From Paraburkholderia franconis (lineage in GTDB: Bacteria > Pseudomonadota > Gammaproteobacteria > Burkholderiales > Burkholderiaceae), in assembly GCF_009362735.1 (NCBI RefSeq), contig NZ_WHNP01000016.1:1-64000 (forward strand): 64,000 bases of DNA, read 5' to 3'. Positions 17,056 through 25,666 of the stretch are shown here, in pieces. Within the stretch, counting starts at the first letter, position 1. Each line of letters starts with the position of its first letter. The notes under the pieces were generated by a model, which had not been told where the DNA came from, ran no database searches, and saw only the letters and a program-made list of their open reading frames with translations. The position numbers were made by a program, and so were the translations under genes.

Positions 17056-17929
17056 GACTCCTCTTTCCGAACTCGCGCAAGGGCAGCACTATCCCGCTTC
17101 TGCGCTCTATGTCGTGGCTACGCCGATCGGCAACATCGCCGACATCACGTTGCGCGCGCTGCACGTGCTCGGCCTCGTCGATCGCATCGCCGCCGAGGAC
17201 ACGCGCAACACAGGGCAACTGCTGTCGCGCTACGGCATCGCGAAGCCGCTCGTCGCCGTGCATCAGCACAACGAACGCGAAGCCGCGCAGCGCATCGTCG
17301 AGTATCTGCAGGCAGGCGAGCGCATCGCGTATGTCTCCGACGCGGGCACACCAGGCATTTCCGATCCGGGCGCGAAGCTCGTCGATGCCGTGCGCGAAGC
17401 CGGTTTCGCCGTCGTGCCACTGCCCGGCGCCAACGCGCTTGCGACCGCGCTCAGCGTGGCGGGCGACTGGGTCGCGACGTTCACGTTTCTCGGCTTCCTG
17501 CCGCCCAAAGCCAAGCAACGCGCCGCCGCGCTCGCGCCGCTCGCGAAGCATCCGCACGCGATGGTGTTCTACGAAGCGCCGCATCGCATCGTCGAAACAG
17601 TGCAGGCGCTCGCCGACGCCTTTGGCGACGAACGGCGTCTGTTGATTGGCCGCGAGTTGACGAAGTTACATGAGGGATTGCATCGCTGCACCCTGGCCGA
17701 AGGGCCTAAGTGGCTCGAAGAAGATGCGAACCGGCAGCGCGGAGAATTCGTGCTGGTCGTAGAAGGGGCGCGCGCGGACGCGGAAGGCGAGCACGATCAC
17801 GACGCGCTGCTCGGCCTGTTGCTGGAGGAGTTGTCGGTGAGCAGCGCGGCGAGGATTGCGGCGGCGCTGACGGGCGCATCGCGCAACGCGTTGTACACAC
17901 GCGCGCTCGCGCTGAAAAAGGACGACTGA
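17054..17929 (+). CDS. rsmI: 16S rRNA (cytidine(1402)-2'-O)-methyltransferase
   Basis: 291 residues with the RsmI/YraL signature: ALYVVATPIGNIADITLRAL, AAEDTRNTG, YVSDAGTPGISDPG and FLGFLPPKAKQR. RsmI uses S-adenosylmethionine to methylate the ribose of C1402 in 16S rRNA and helps decoding accuracy. It has the tetrapyrrole-methylase fold. The start at 17054 is where the conserved N-terminus begins. It is divergent from yraN with overlapping start codons, so its promoter must lie within yraN coding sequence. Confidence 0.95.
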   Translation: MTPLSELAQGQHYPASALYVVATPIGNIADITLRALHVLGLVDRIAAEDTRNTGQLLSRYGIAKPLVAVHQHNEREAAQRIVEYLQAGERIAYVSDAGTPGISDPGAKLVDAVREAGFAVVPLPGANALATALSVAGDWVATFTFLGFLPPKAKQRAAALAPLAKHPHAMVFYEAPHRIVETVQALADAFGDERRLLIGRELTKLHEGLHRCTLAEGPKWLEEDANRQRGEFVLVVEGARADAEGEHDHDALLGLLLEELSVSSAARIAAALTGASRNALYTRALALKKDD

Positions 17930-17933
17930 AAGC

Positions 17934-17957
17934 AAAAAGGGCTGCCTGACGCAGCCC
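17934..17957 (-). terminator. Terminator downstream of rlpA (minus strand)
   Basis: Read on the minus strand, GGGCTGC, a 5-base loop GTCAG and GCAGCCC form a perfect 7-bp stem followed by TTTTT. It sits 67 bases beyond the rlpA stop and a few bases from the convergent rsmI stop. A further GGGCTGC copy just upstream offers an alternative pairing. Confidence 0.8.
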
Positions 17958-18023
17958 CCAATGCAGCCCTTCTCTTTGCGGAGATCGCGTCTCCGCATCG
18001 ATCCCGGCGATGACAAGACGATC

Positions 18024-18623
18024 TTATTTGTCGGTCGAATCGCTCTGATTCGAAGCCAGAATCTGGTTCATCTCTGCCTTCGCCTCGCGCTGCGTCAGCC
18101 CTTCGATCTTCACGCGCGCCGTGCCGATGCGAGCAAGGTGCAGGACTTTCGCGGCCGCATACGACAGATCGATCACCCGGCCACGCGCATACGGGCCGCG
18201 GTCGTTGATCCGCACGACGACGGCGTCGTTGGTCGCCGGATTGGTCACGCGCACATACGAGCCAAGCGGCAGCGTGCGATGGGCCGCCGTCAGCGCATGC
18301 ATGTCGAAGCGCTCGCCGTTTGCCGTCTTGCGTCCGTGGAAGCCGCGGCCGTACCAGGACGCGCGCCCCATCTGATGGAAGTCGCCGATATTCGGACCGT
18401 CGGTCAGCGGCTCAGCGTCTGCGAGCTTGCCCTTCTGACCTGCCGCATCCGGCAGTTCTTTCGAACCTGAACCATACGACAACGGGGCGAGCGTGGTTTG
18501 CGCGTCCTTCGTTGTCGCGGACACACCGCTGACCTGGGTGTTCGCGCCTGGAGGCACCGCACAGCCGGCGAGTGCCAAAAAGGCAAAAACGCTCCCAACG
18601 CGTCGGGGTAGCCGAGTTTTCAT
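18024..18623 (-). CDS. rlpA: RlpA-like septal ring lytic transglycosylase lipoprotein
   Basis: 199 residues. A lipoprotein signal with LALAGC (Cys near residue 21) anchors it in the outer membrane. The double-psi beta-barrel domain is clear: GRASWYGRGFHGRKTANGER, then ALTAAHRTLPLGSYVRVTNP and VVRINDRGPYARGRVIDLS. The domain cleaves denuded peptidoglycan strands. No C-terminal SPOR domain is present, unlike the longer E. coli protein, so septal targeting by glycan binding may be lacking. It converges with rsmI. Confidence 0.9.
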   Translation of the reverse strand: MKTRLPRRVGSVFAFLALAGCAVPPGANTQVSGVSATTKDAQTTLAPLSYGSGSKELPDAAGQKGKLADAEPLTDGPNIGDFHQMGRASWYGRGFHGRKTANGERFDMHALTAAHRTLPLGSYVRVTNPATNDAVVVRINDRGPYARGRVIDLSYAAAKVLHLARIGTARVKIEGLTQREAKAEMNQILASNQSDSTDK

Positions 18624-19270
18624 AATACGAATTGATACAAAATGCGAGCCGCATCACGCGAATGGCTGCGTGTTTGCTTGCGACTCCGGCGGCAAGGGCC
18701 CAGCGCGCGCCGCGCAACGCTGGCGCAGAACGACAAAAGCCCGGACGCGGCACATTCAGCCGCAACCGCACGGTTAGTTTTCACGTCTGACGCAACCTGT
18801 CCCCGCAGATTCGCCAGACCCCACAAGCCGCCATCGAACGTTCACACGCTCAGCGCCGGAAACTCACAGCGCTCAGGAAGGCGGCGTAGGCCCCATCCGG
18901 CGTTACGGCAGCGAGGCCGTGGCAGGCGCGTGGCACCTGGCTGGACAGGACGTGCGCATCGACAAAAGCAATCGATGCTGGATCTGCTATCGGATACACC
19001 CGACAGCACTTGCTTGATGATGAATCAGCACCGTTCATTCCCATTTCATGTGATGAAACGGCAACTGCTCACCCAAAAGACAGCGCGGTCTCCCACGCTC
19101 AATACGCGCATTATAGCAAAAATACAATCCTGTGTTCTCTACCTGCTGATTCCGTCGATGAATTCTCACTATTACTGTAAAAATGGGCATTCGCCAGTAG
19201 GCTTTCCGGCCAATGGCACGTGCCACGGCGGTCGGTACAATCGAGCTTTTCACGCATCGCGCCGCCGCTC
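18624..19270. other. 650-bp divergent intergenic region
   Basis: No gene can be supported between the divergent rlpA and the metallo-hydrolase. The half near 19080-19200 is AT-rich. A TACAAT -10-like hexamer at 19236-19241 may serve the hydrolase. Just upstream a perfect 12-bp palindrome TGGCACGTGCCA (19214-19225) could be an operator. A 64-codon minus-strand frame at 18850-19044 has no recognisable features. Confidence 0.4.
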
Positions 19271-19915
19271 ATGAAAGTCACTCTGATCCCCGTCACGCCG
19301 TTCCAGCAGAACAGTTCGCTGCTCGTTTGCGAGCAGACCGGGCGCGCGGCCATCGTCGATCCGGGCGGCGATCTCGACATCATCAAGGGCGAGGTCGAGC
19401 GCCAGAAAGTGTCGGTCGAAAAGGTGCTGCTGACGCACGGCCACATCGATCATTGCGCCGGCGCGAAGACGCTCGCCGCGCATTACAGCGTGCCGATCGA
19501 AGGTCCGCATGTCGACGAGCGTTTCTGGCTCGACAAACTGCCCGAGCAGAGCACGCGCTTCGGCTTTCCTGCGGCCGATGCGTTCGAGCCGGACCGCTGG
19601 CTCGACGACAACGACACGGTGACGTTCGGCAACGAAGCGCTCGAGGTCTATCACTGCCCGGGCCACACGCCGGGTCACGTGATCTTCTTCAGCCGCGCGC
19701 ATCGTCTCGCGCTGGTCGGCGACGTGTTGTTCGCCGGCTCAATCGGACGCACAGACTTTCCGCGCGGCAATCATGGCGCCCTGATCCGCTCGATCCGCGA
19801 AAAGCTCTGGCCACTCGGCGACGACGTCACCTTCGTCCCGGGCCACGGCCCGACGTCGACATTCGGCGACGAGCGGCGCACGAATCCGTACGTCGCGGAT
19901 GGAGTGGGCGCATGA
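19271..19915 (+). CDS. MBL-fold metallo-hydrolase (glyoxalase II-like, YcbL type)
   Basis: 214 residues. THGHIDHCAG near residue 55 provides the metal-binding HxHxDH; later ligands are in YHCPGHTPGHV and LVGDVLFAGSIGRTD, with a final PGHGP. This is the single-domain glyoxalase-II-like group, shorter than GloB because the C-terminal substrate domain is missing. It likely hydrolyses a thioester such as S-lactoylglutathione or a related compound. The ATG at 19271 fits the conserved MKVTLIPVTPFQQN start. The stop overlaps the next gene by 4 bases. Confidence 0.9.
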   Translation: MKVTLIPVTPFQQNSSLLVCEQTGRAAIVDPGGDLDIIKGEVERQKVSVEKVLLTHGHIDHCAGAKTLAAHYSVPIEGPHVDERFWLDKLPEQSTRFGFPAADAFEPDRWLDDNDTVTFGNEALEVYHCPGHTPGHVIFFSRAHRLALVGDVLFAGSIGRTDFPRGNHGALIRSIREKLWPLGDDVTFVPGHGPTSTFGDERRTNPYVADGVGA

Positions 19916-20538
19916 CCGCGGAAATCTATGTGAGTACCGACGTCGAAGCGGACGGCCCGATTCCCGGCCCGCATTCGATGCTGAGCTTCGCATCGGCGGC
20001 TTATACGGCGGAGAAGCAGCTGATCGGCACGTTCTCGGCGAATCTCGAATTGCTCGAAGGCGCGGCGCCTCACCCCGTGCAGGAAGCGTGGTGGAAGACG
20101 CAGCCCGAAGCTTGGGCCGCGTGCCGCAAGGACTTGCAGCAGCCGGAAGCGGCGCTCGTCGCGTATGTCGAGTGGGTCGAGGCGTTGCCTGGCAAGCCCG
20201 TGTTCGTGGCGATGCCGGCGGGCTTCGATTTCACCTTCATGTTCTGGTACATGATGCGTTTTACCGGTCGCTGCCCGTTCTCGTGGTCCGCGCTCGACAT
20301 CAAGACGCTCGCGTTCGCGATGACGGGGTTGCCGTATCGCAAGTGCATCAAGCCGCGTTTTCCGAAGCACTGGTTCGACGATCATCCGCACACGCATGTC
20401 GCGCTCGATGACGCGATCGAGCAAGGCGCACTCTTTTGCAACATGCTCGCCGACCTGCGGGCGCGTCAGAGCTTGATTTTGTCCGATGCTGAAGGGGACG
20501 ACTCAGCAGAAAACGCCAACGACCCGGCGCGAAATTAG
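19912..20538 (+). CDS. DEDDh 3'-5' exonuclease-like protein
   Basis: 208 residues, coupled by ATGA overlap to the metallo-hydrolase. The Exo I motif is VSTDVEADGP (Asp/Glu), Exo II falls around ALDIKTLAF, and Exo III is HTHVALDDAIEQG, giving the HxxxxD of the DEDDh class related to the DNA polymerase III epsilon subunit and oligoribonuclease. It probably degrades short nucleic acids; no additional domain is seen. The C-terminal 25 residues are acidic and variable. The link with the hydrolase is conserved-looking but functionally unexplained. Confidence 0.82.
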   Translation: MTAEIYVSTDVEADGPIPGPHSMLSFASAAYTAEKQLIGTFSANLELLEGAAPHPVQEAWWKTQPEAWAACRKDLQQPEAALVAYVEWVEALPGKPVFVAMPAGFDFTFMFWYMMRFTGRCPFSWSALDIKTLAFAMTGLPYRKCIKPRFPKHWFDDHPHTHVALDDAIEQGALFCNMLADLRARQSLILSDAEGDDSAENANDPARN

Positions 20539-20629
20539 GTAATCTCCCTCAGCAAGGGTAGCTTCGGTTGCGTTTCGTTTTCCGTGCCTCTAACATTGAC
20601 GAAAAGGCGACGCGAACACGGAGGCGCAG

Positions 20630-21088
20630 TTGACACTCGATACGTTCTCTCAAAAGATCCTGCGTCTTTTGCAGCTCGACGCGCGCCGTTCGGTGCAGGA
20701 AATATCCGATCAGGTCGGGCTGTCCAGCACGCCGTGCTGGCGCCGCATCAAGGACATGGAGCAATCGGGCATCATCCAGCGCTACACGGCGTTGCTCGAC
20801 CGCGAAAAGCTCGGCCTGCATGTCTGCGCGCTTGCGCATATTCACCTCACGCGTCACACGGAAGGCGGCGTCGAACAGTTCGAGCGGGAAATCGCCACCT
20901 GTCCGGAAGTGACGGAGTGCTACAGCACGACAGGCGAATCCGATTACATCCTCAAGATCGTCGCGCCCGACATCAAGGCGTACGACACCTTCCTGCACGA
21001 CCGCATCTTCAAGATTCCCGCCGTCGCGCAGGTGCGCACGAGCGTCGTGCTGCGTGAGATCAAGTTTGATACGCAGTTGCCGCTCTGA
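20630..21088 (+). CDS. Lrp/AsnC family transcriptional regulator
   Basis: 152 residues. The N-terminal helix-turn-helix (DTFSQKILRLLQLDARRSVQ, VGLSSTPCWRRIKDM) is followed by the ligand-binding RAM domain (VTECYSTTGESDYILKIV). The start is TTG at 20630, chosen because a GGAGG ribosome site lies 5 bases upstream and the Lrp N-terminus begins there. Such proteins act as octameric, amino-acid-responsive regulators. No obvious amino-acid gene lies next to it, so its target is unknown; a gene further away or its own promoter is likely. Confidence 0.92.
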   Translation: MTLDTFSQKILRLLQLDARRSVQEISDQVGLSSTPCWRRIKDMEQSGIIQRYTALLDREKLGLHVCALAHIHLTRHTEGGVEQFEREIATCPEVTECYSTTGESDYILKIVAPDIKAYDTFLHDRIFKIPAVAQVRTSVVLREIKFDTQLPL

Positions 21089-21109
21089 CGCCGCCGCGCA
21101 GGCGTCGGC

Positions 21110-22312
21110 TCATGCATCGCCGCGCGGCTCGCGCGCGAGTTCCTGGCCGGCCGTCGACACATCGACCGCGTGCGTGACGTTGAGCTTGCGTGCGCCCAAC
21201 TTGCGCTTGAGCGCGTCGAGATCGACCCGCGCCAGTTGCTGCGCTTCGCTTTCCAGCGCGCCGAGCCTCGACGGCTGCAACGTGACCTCGACGTCGAGCC
21301 CCGTGCTCAGATAGTGCAGGTTCACGGTGGCCGCCGTGAGCCCCTGCGCGGCGAGCGCGGATTCGACTTCCGCGGCGATCTTTGCACGCGGCGGCAGATT
21401 GACTGGCGGCCGCGCGATTGCGTCGTTTTCCGGGTCCACGTGAATCAGCGCGTCGAGCACGCGGCTGTCGGCCAGCACGCGCGTGCGCGCCGTCTCCGCG
21501 ATGTAGTGGCCTTCGGAAACCGAAATCATCGGATCGACGAGAATGTGCGCGTCGACGAGTGCGAAGTCGCCCATCTTGCGCGTGCGCAACTCATGGACGT
21601 CGCGTACGCCGGGCGTCGACATCAGCCGCGCGTGCAGATCGGCCGTGGCCGATTCGTCGAGCGCGCGATCGGACAAATCTTGTAGCGCGTCCCAGCCAAA
21701 CGTCCAGCCCATGCGCGCGACCATGAAGCCGACGATGGCCGCGGCGATGGGATCGAGCAGCCTCACGCCGGCAAGGCTCCCGAGAATACCCAGCGCGACC
21801 ACCAGCGACGACGCCGCGTCCGAACGCGCATGCCAGGCGTTCGCAATCAGCATCGCGGATCGCACGCGCTGCGCCTCGTGCAGCATGTAGCGGAAGAGCC
21901 CTTCCTTCGACAGCAGCACGACCACGGCCACGGCGAGCGCACTCATATGCACGGCCGGGATGTTTTGCAGATCGGTGAGCCGCGTGCCCGCGCGCCACAA
22001 CATGCCGACACCTACCGAGATCAGCAATCCGCCAAGAAAAAGCGAAGCGACCGTTTCGTAGCGGCTATGTCCGTAATTGTGATCGGCGTCCGGTTCCGCG
22101 CCGCTATGGCGATTGGCGACCAATACGACAAAATCCGAAATAAGATCGGCAAGCGAATGCACACCGTCCGCGACGAGTGCCTGGGAATGCGCAATTACGC
22201 CCACGACGATCTGCACTGACATCAACACCGTATTGAGTCCGATGCTGACGTAAGTGCTTTTGCGCGCGACGCGCTGTTTTTCCGCCGATTGCTCGGCCAA
22301 GTTGGAAGGCAT
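21110..22312 (-). CDS. Cation diffusion facilitator (divalent metal exporter)
   Basis: 400 residues with six membrane helices. Metal-site residues appear in QALVADGVHSLADLISDF (helix 2) and NAWHARSDAASSLVVALG (helix 5), the H/D-xxx-D pattern of CDF exporters of zinc, iron, manganese or cobalt. A C-terminal cytoplasmic domain of about 190 residues is longer than usual and seems to contain a normal CDF regulatory module (GVRDVHELRTRKMGDFALVD) followed by an extra domain (LTAATVNLHYLSTGLDVEVT). The metal cannot be assigned. It converges with the Lrp gene. Confidence 0.9.
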   Translation of the reverse strand: MPSNLAEQSAEKQRVARKSTYVSIGLNTVLMSVQIVVGVIAHSQALVADGVHSLADLISDFVVLVANRHSGAEPDADHNYGHSRYETVASLFLGGLLISVGVGMLWRAGTRLTDLQNIPAVHMSALAVAVVVLLSKEGLFRYMLHEAQRVRSAMLIANAWHARSDAASSLVVALGILGSLAGVRLLDPIAAAIVGFMVARMGWTFGWDALQDLSDRALDESATADLHARLMSTPGVRDVHELRTRKMGDFALVDAHILVDPMISVSEGHYIAETARTRVLADSRVLDALIHVDPENDAIARPPVNLPPRAKIAAEVESALAAQGLTAATVNLHYLSTGLDVEVTLQPSRLGALESEAQQLARVDLDALKRKLGARKLNVTHAVDVSTAGQELAREPRGDA

Positions 22313-22487
22313 GTGAAAGAATGCAGGTTCGTTATTTTTTGATTCTACCCGCTGCTCGATGAAACCGCTGTTAAGCGAAGAAAAACATCTTTCAAATCAT
22401 ATGCTTATCAAAACGCGAAGCATTCTCATTGTGAGCCGGCGCGTCGTGTATGAAGTTCAATAACGCAGTCGGGCAATCATAGCCCAA

Positions 22488-22521
22488 TAAAAAACCGCAG
22501 CCAGAAAAGCGCTGCGGTTTT
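22488..22521 (-). terminator. Terminator of the H-NS-like gene
   Basis: An 11-bp inverted repeat, AAAACCGCAGC at 22491-22501 and GCTGCGGTTTT at 22511-22521, has T residues on both sides and so could be bidirectional. It is 39 bases past the stop of the H-NS-like gene on the minus strand. Confidence 0.85.
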
Positions 22522-22559
22522 CTTTAATGCATTGCTCGCGACGTGAGCATTAAGTCATA

Positions 22560-22862
22560 TTATTTCTCGATGAGAAATTTATCGCGATCCTGACCTGCGA
22601 TCCAGCGCGGCGGCTTACCACGGCCCGACCACGTGCTTCCACTCGCGGGATCACGATATTTCGGCGCAACTCCAGCGCGCGGACGAGACGCCGCTTTCGC
22701 CGCCTTTGCGCGATTACCGCCGAGTTCGGCCAAAGTAATGCCGTAATCAGCCATTTTCTGCTTGATTTCGTTTAGCACTTCCGCATATTCGCGCGCTTTC
22801 GCCTCTTCGATCTGCTTCTCGAGCTTTTCGCGCTGCGCGAGTAGTTCCCTGTAGGAGGACAT
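22560..22862 (-). CDS. H-NS histone family nucleoid protein
   Basis: 100 residues. A charged coiled-coil oligomerisation helix (LLAQREKLEKQIEEAKAREY) is linked to the C-terminal DNA-binding motif GSTWSGRGKPPRWIAG, the betaproteobacterial form of the H-NS AT-hook-like loop. Such proteins silence AT-rich foreign DNA and would be expected to bind islands like the one at 0-3 kb. The gene has its own terminator, and a 360-bp AT-rich region upstream fits autoregulation. Confidence 0.95.
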   Translation of the reverse strand: MSSYRELLAQREKLEKQIEEAKAREYAEVLNEIKQKMADYGITLAELGGNRAKAAKAASRPRAGVAPKYRDPASGSTWSGRGKPPRWIAGQDRDKFLIEK

Positions 22863-23220
22863 AGTTCCCTTGTGGTTCGATAAATGGACGACGGTCTGTG
22901 CCGATTAGTCCTGAAAGTGATCACGCCTCGGAATTTGCTGGCGAGATTAACACAAAGTAGAAACCCGAGAAAAGACTCCATGCGAAATTAATTAATCTCA
23001 ATTTCATAAACTTTCACCACGGTCGCAATTGTCAAGTCTCATCGCTCTATTACTCTTTCCCTGAAAAAACCACGTTCGGGTAATAAAGCTCTATTTAACT
23101 GGCAAAATATGAAACACAAAAGTTAATTTACCCGGGAACATTTCATGCCATGCGAACTTGGGACGTGAACCGCAAAATCATCTTTTACAACGAGGTTAAA
23201 ACCCGGCGATCGAACGGAAT
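22863..23220. other. AT-rich intergenic region upstream of the H-NS-like gene
   Basis: No gene is supported here. The stretch 22980-23190 is markedly AT-rich compared with the window, with runs such as ATTAATTAATC. This probably contains the H-NS-like gene promoter and its own silencing site. Confidence 0.5.
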
Positions 23221-23886
23221 TCACGCGCCAGTCTGCCGCTCGATGCAATCCTCCAATGCAGCGCGCAGGGTGTTGTTATCGGGCGCCGGAGTTTCGAACT
23301 GAAAACGGCTGCGAGCGCCCGCCAGTTCGAGGTCGACACCGTAGCGGTCCACTCCCGCCAATCGCACATGTGACGGCCGACGCGGATGGTGCTCGAAAAA
23401 TTCGACCAGCCCCTCTTCTTCGTCGAACGACACTGGGCTGAGCGGATCGAGTTCATCCGCCGTCAGCCAGCCCATCGCGCCAAAGCCGCCGATGTAGCGC
23501 ATGCGTTCGACCGACATCACCCAGAACGAGAAATCGCCCAGCACGAGATAGCGCTCGGCGTCCGGGTGATAGCGGAGGTATCGGTGGATCACGGGCGGCG
23601 TCGGCTCGACGTGCTCGAACGTGCCGACCAGTGTGATCCGCTGGCCGTTGAGCACATCGCCGTCCGGCGCATGGACGATCAGGAAGCCGGCGCGCGGATC
23701 GGAATGCAGATTGCGCGTGTGTTCGGCAAGGCGGCTCACGAGTATGGTCGGACGGTGGCGCGCGTCGGGCGCGAATGGCAGCACGGTCGGATACGGAAAG
23801 CCTTGCGGCTGACGCGCGTGCGTCGCGAGCGTGCCAATCGAAGCCTGATGCAGCAGATGCAGCGGAGCGTGAGGGGGGATGTTCAA
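23221..23886 (-). CDS. HugZ-like pyridoxamine 5'-phosphate oxidase-fold protein
   Basis: 221 residues. The N-terminal split-barrel (SIGTLATHARQPQGFPYPTV, then ILVSRLAEHTRNLHSDPRAG) and a C-terminal DUF2470-like part (YGVDLELAGARSRFQFETPA) match the HugZ/HutZ-type group of FMN or haem-binding proteins. HugZ proteins degrade haem for iron release, but many relatives are only flavin-binding. The DUF2470 His used by haem oxygenases is not evident, so the haem role is uncertain. It stands alone, divergent from an MFS gene. Confidence 0.82.
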   Translation of the reverse strand: MNIPPHAPLHLLHQASIGTLATHARQPQGFPYPTVLPFAPDARHRPTILVSRLAEHTRNLHSDPRAGFLIVHAPDGDVLNGQRITLVGTFEHVEPTPPVIHRYLRYHPDAERYLVLGDFSFWVMSVERMRYIGGFGAMGWLTADELDPLSPVSFDEEEGLVEFFEHHPRRPSHVRLAGVDRYGVDLELAGARSRFQFETPAPDNNTLRAALEDCIERQTGA

Positions 23887-24081
23887 GTGCGCGTCCTCGG
23901 TGAAATGGATGCGGCGGCGTGCGAACGCAATGGGTGAGCCGATGCCATGCAGACGCGCCGCGCGTGGAAAGTCAATATTAGTTCAAGGGCTTGCCGGCAC
24001 GACGCGGGATGCTTCGCTAGAATCCAAAATCGCTTTCAGCGCGCTTTCCCGCCAGCTGTCTTCCCATTCACCGAGATCCCC

Positions 24082-25293
24082 GTGTCCGATCGTCCGTCCG
24101 ATTCATCCTCGCTGCCCGCCGCGCACCGCAATCTGCCCGTCGGCGCGCGCAACCGCGCCCGCTACGCAACGATGGCGCTCTTTTTCATCGCGGGGATGAT
24201 GTATGCGTCGTGGGGCGTTCATGTGCCGACGGTACGCGACCGCTTCCATCTGAACCCCGCGATGCTGTCACTCGCGCTTTTCGCGGTCGCGGGCGGCTCG
24301 ATCGGCGCGATGGTGACGAATGCCCCTTGGATTGCGCGCGTCGGCACGCGCCGCGCATGTCTCGCGGGCGGGCTCGCGATGTCGGCGTGCGGCGCGCTGA
24401 TCCTCGTCGTCCCGTGGTACTGGATGCTGCTCGTCGTGCTCGCGATCTTCGGCGCGGGCATGGCGACACTCGACGTCGCGATGAACGCCGAGGCCAGCGC
24501 CGTCGAGGAGGCGCTAGGCCGGCCGATCATGTCGTCGCTGCACGGGATGTTTAGCGCCGGCGGGATGGCGGGCGCGGCCGTCGGCGGCGCGGCGCTCGCG
24601 CACGGCATGGCGCCCGCGCTGCATCTGCTGCTCGCGTCGCTCGTCAGCGCGGGCGTGCTGGTCGCGGCGTGTCCCGCCGTGTTGCCGCATGTGCCGCACG
24701 CCGAGCATCCCGATGCACACACGCCGCGCGCGAACCGCTGGCGCTCGCCGGCGCTGTGGGCGCTCGGCGCGATCGCGCTGATTGCGCTGATCGCCGAAGG
24801 CGCGATGTACGACTGGGCGACCGTCTACATGCGCGACGTCGTCGCGTCGACGCCTGCCGTCGCCAGCGCCGCCTATGCGGCTTTCTCAGGCGGAATGGCC
24901 GCCGCGCGTTTCGCCGGCGATGCCGTGCGCGCGCGTTTCGGCGCGCCGCAGCTGATCGCGGCGAGCGCGTCGCTCGCCTGCGCGGGCATGATAGGCGCAC
25001 TGCTCCTGCCGAACGCCGTCGCCGCGCTGACGGGCTTCACGATGATGGGCCTCGGCCTCGCCAACATGATGCCGGTGCTGTTCGCGGCAGCGGCGCGCGT
25101 GAAAGGCATTCACGCCGCCGAGGGTCTCGCGCATGTCGCGGGCCTCGCGTACTTTGGCCTGCTGCTCGGGCCGGTGATCATCGGCGGCGTCGCGCAGGTG
25201 ACGAATCTGCCGATCGGCCTGTCCGTCGTCGCGCTGTGCGCGGCGCTCGTCGCGTTCATCGGGCCGAGGGTGTTGCGCTGGCTCGGCATCTGA
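24082..25293 (+). CDS. MFS transporter (YbjJ-like)
   Basis: 403 residues from a GTG at 24082, about 8 bases after a CGAGA purine stretch; earlier ATG codons give an atypical leader. About twelve membrane helices are visible. MMYASWGVHVPTVRDRFHLN, RVGTRRACLAGGLAMSACG and MASTLD-like ATLDVAMNAEASAVE place it with YbjJ/FucP-like major facilitator proteins of unknown substrate. The sequence is extremely Ala/Gly-rich. No co-transcribed enzyme hints at a substrate. Confidence 0.85.
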   Translation: MSDRPSDSSSLPAAHRNLPVGARNRARYATMALFFIAGMMYASWGVHVPTVRDRFHLNPAMLSLALFAVAGGSIGAMVTNAPWIARVGTRRACLAGGLAMSACGALILVVPWYWMLLVVLAIFGAGMATLDVAMNAEASAVEEALGRPIMSSLHGMFSAGGMAGAAVGGAALAHGMAPALHLLLASLVSAGVLVAACPAVLPHVPHAEHPDAHTPRANRWRSPALWALGAIALIALIAEGAMYDWATVYMRDVVASTPAVASAAYAAFSGGMAAARFAGDAVRARFGAPQLIAASASLACAGMIGALLLPNAVAALTGFTMMGLGLANMMPVLFAAAARVKGIHAAEGLAHVAGLAYFGLLLGPVIIGGVAQVTNLPIGLSVVALCAALVAFIGPRVLRWLGI

Positions 25294-25666
25294 GCGCCTC
25301 CGCTCGCGTCGGGCTCGCGGGCGCGTCGAGCGGCGCTACGTCACGTAACGTGCTACGTGACGTGCGCAGACATTTCACGGCACGCCCCACTCTCGCAAAT
25401 CTCTACGCATTCCGCCCATCGCGCTGAATCCATTGATTTTGTTAGGGTTCCAGACGATGTCAATCGATGGCAAACGCCGTGTGCGCAATGGCATAGGCTT
25501 TGCTCAATCATCAGACGATGCGCGACGCAGACATGCTCATCGCGTCACCGAACAAATAGCGACGGCAACTGAAGCGTCAGGGAGGACGGCGGACCGGAAC
25601 ATCGGTCCGCCGTATTTATCGCCGCATCGTCGTCTGGCGTGACAGAAGCCGCGCCGTCTCGATCAG
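25294..25666. other. Intergenic region with two inverted repeats
   Basis: No gene is supported. A perfect 10-bp inverted repeat ACGTCACGTA (25338-25347) and TACGTGACGT (25354-25363) lies just after the MFS stop. A second hairpin at 25588-25611 is listed separately. Both could end MFS transcription. Confidence 0.5.
25588..25611 (+). terminator. Terminator-like hairpin between convergent genes
   Basis: A perfect 9-bp stem, GGCGGACCG and CGGTCCGCC, surrounds a 6-base loop and is followed by GTATTTAT. The T-tract is weak, and the hairpin is nearly 300 bases after the MFS stop, so the assignment is tentative. Confidence 0.5.

Noticed and set aside
18850..19044. 64-codon minus-strand frame in the rlpA/metallo-hydrolase gap
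   Set aside because: No signal peptide, family motif or convincing ribosome site; could not be supported.
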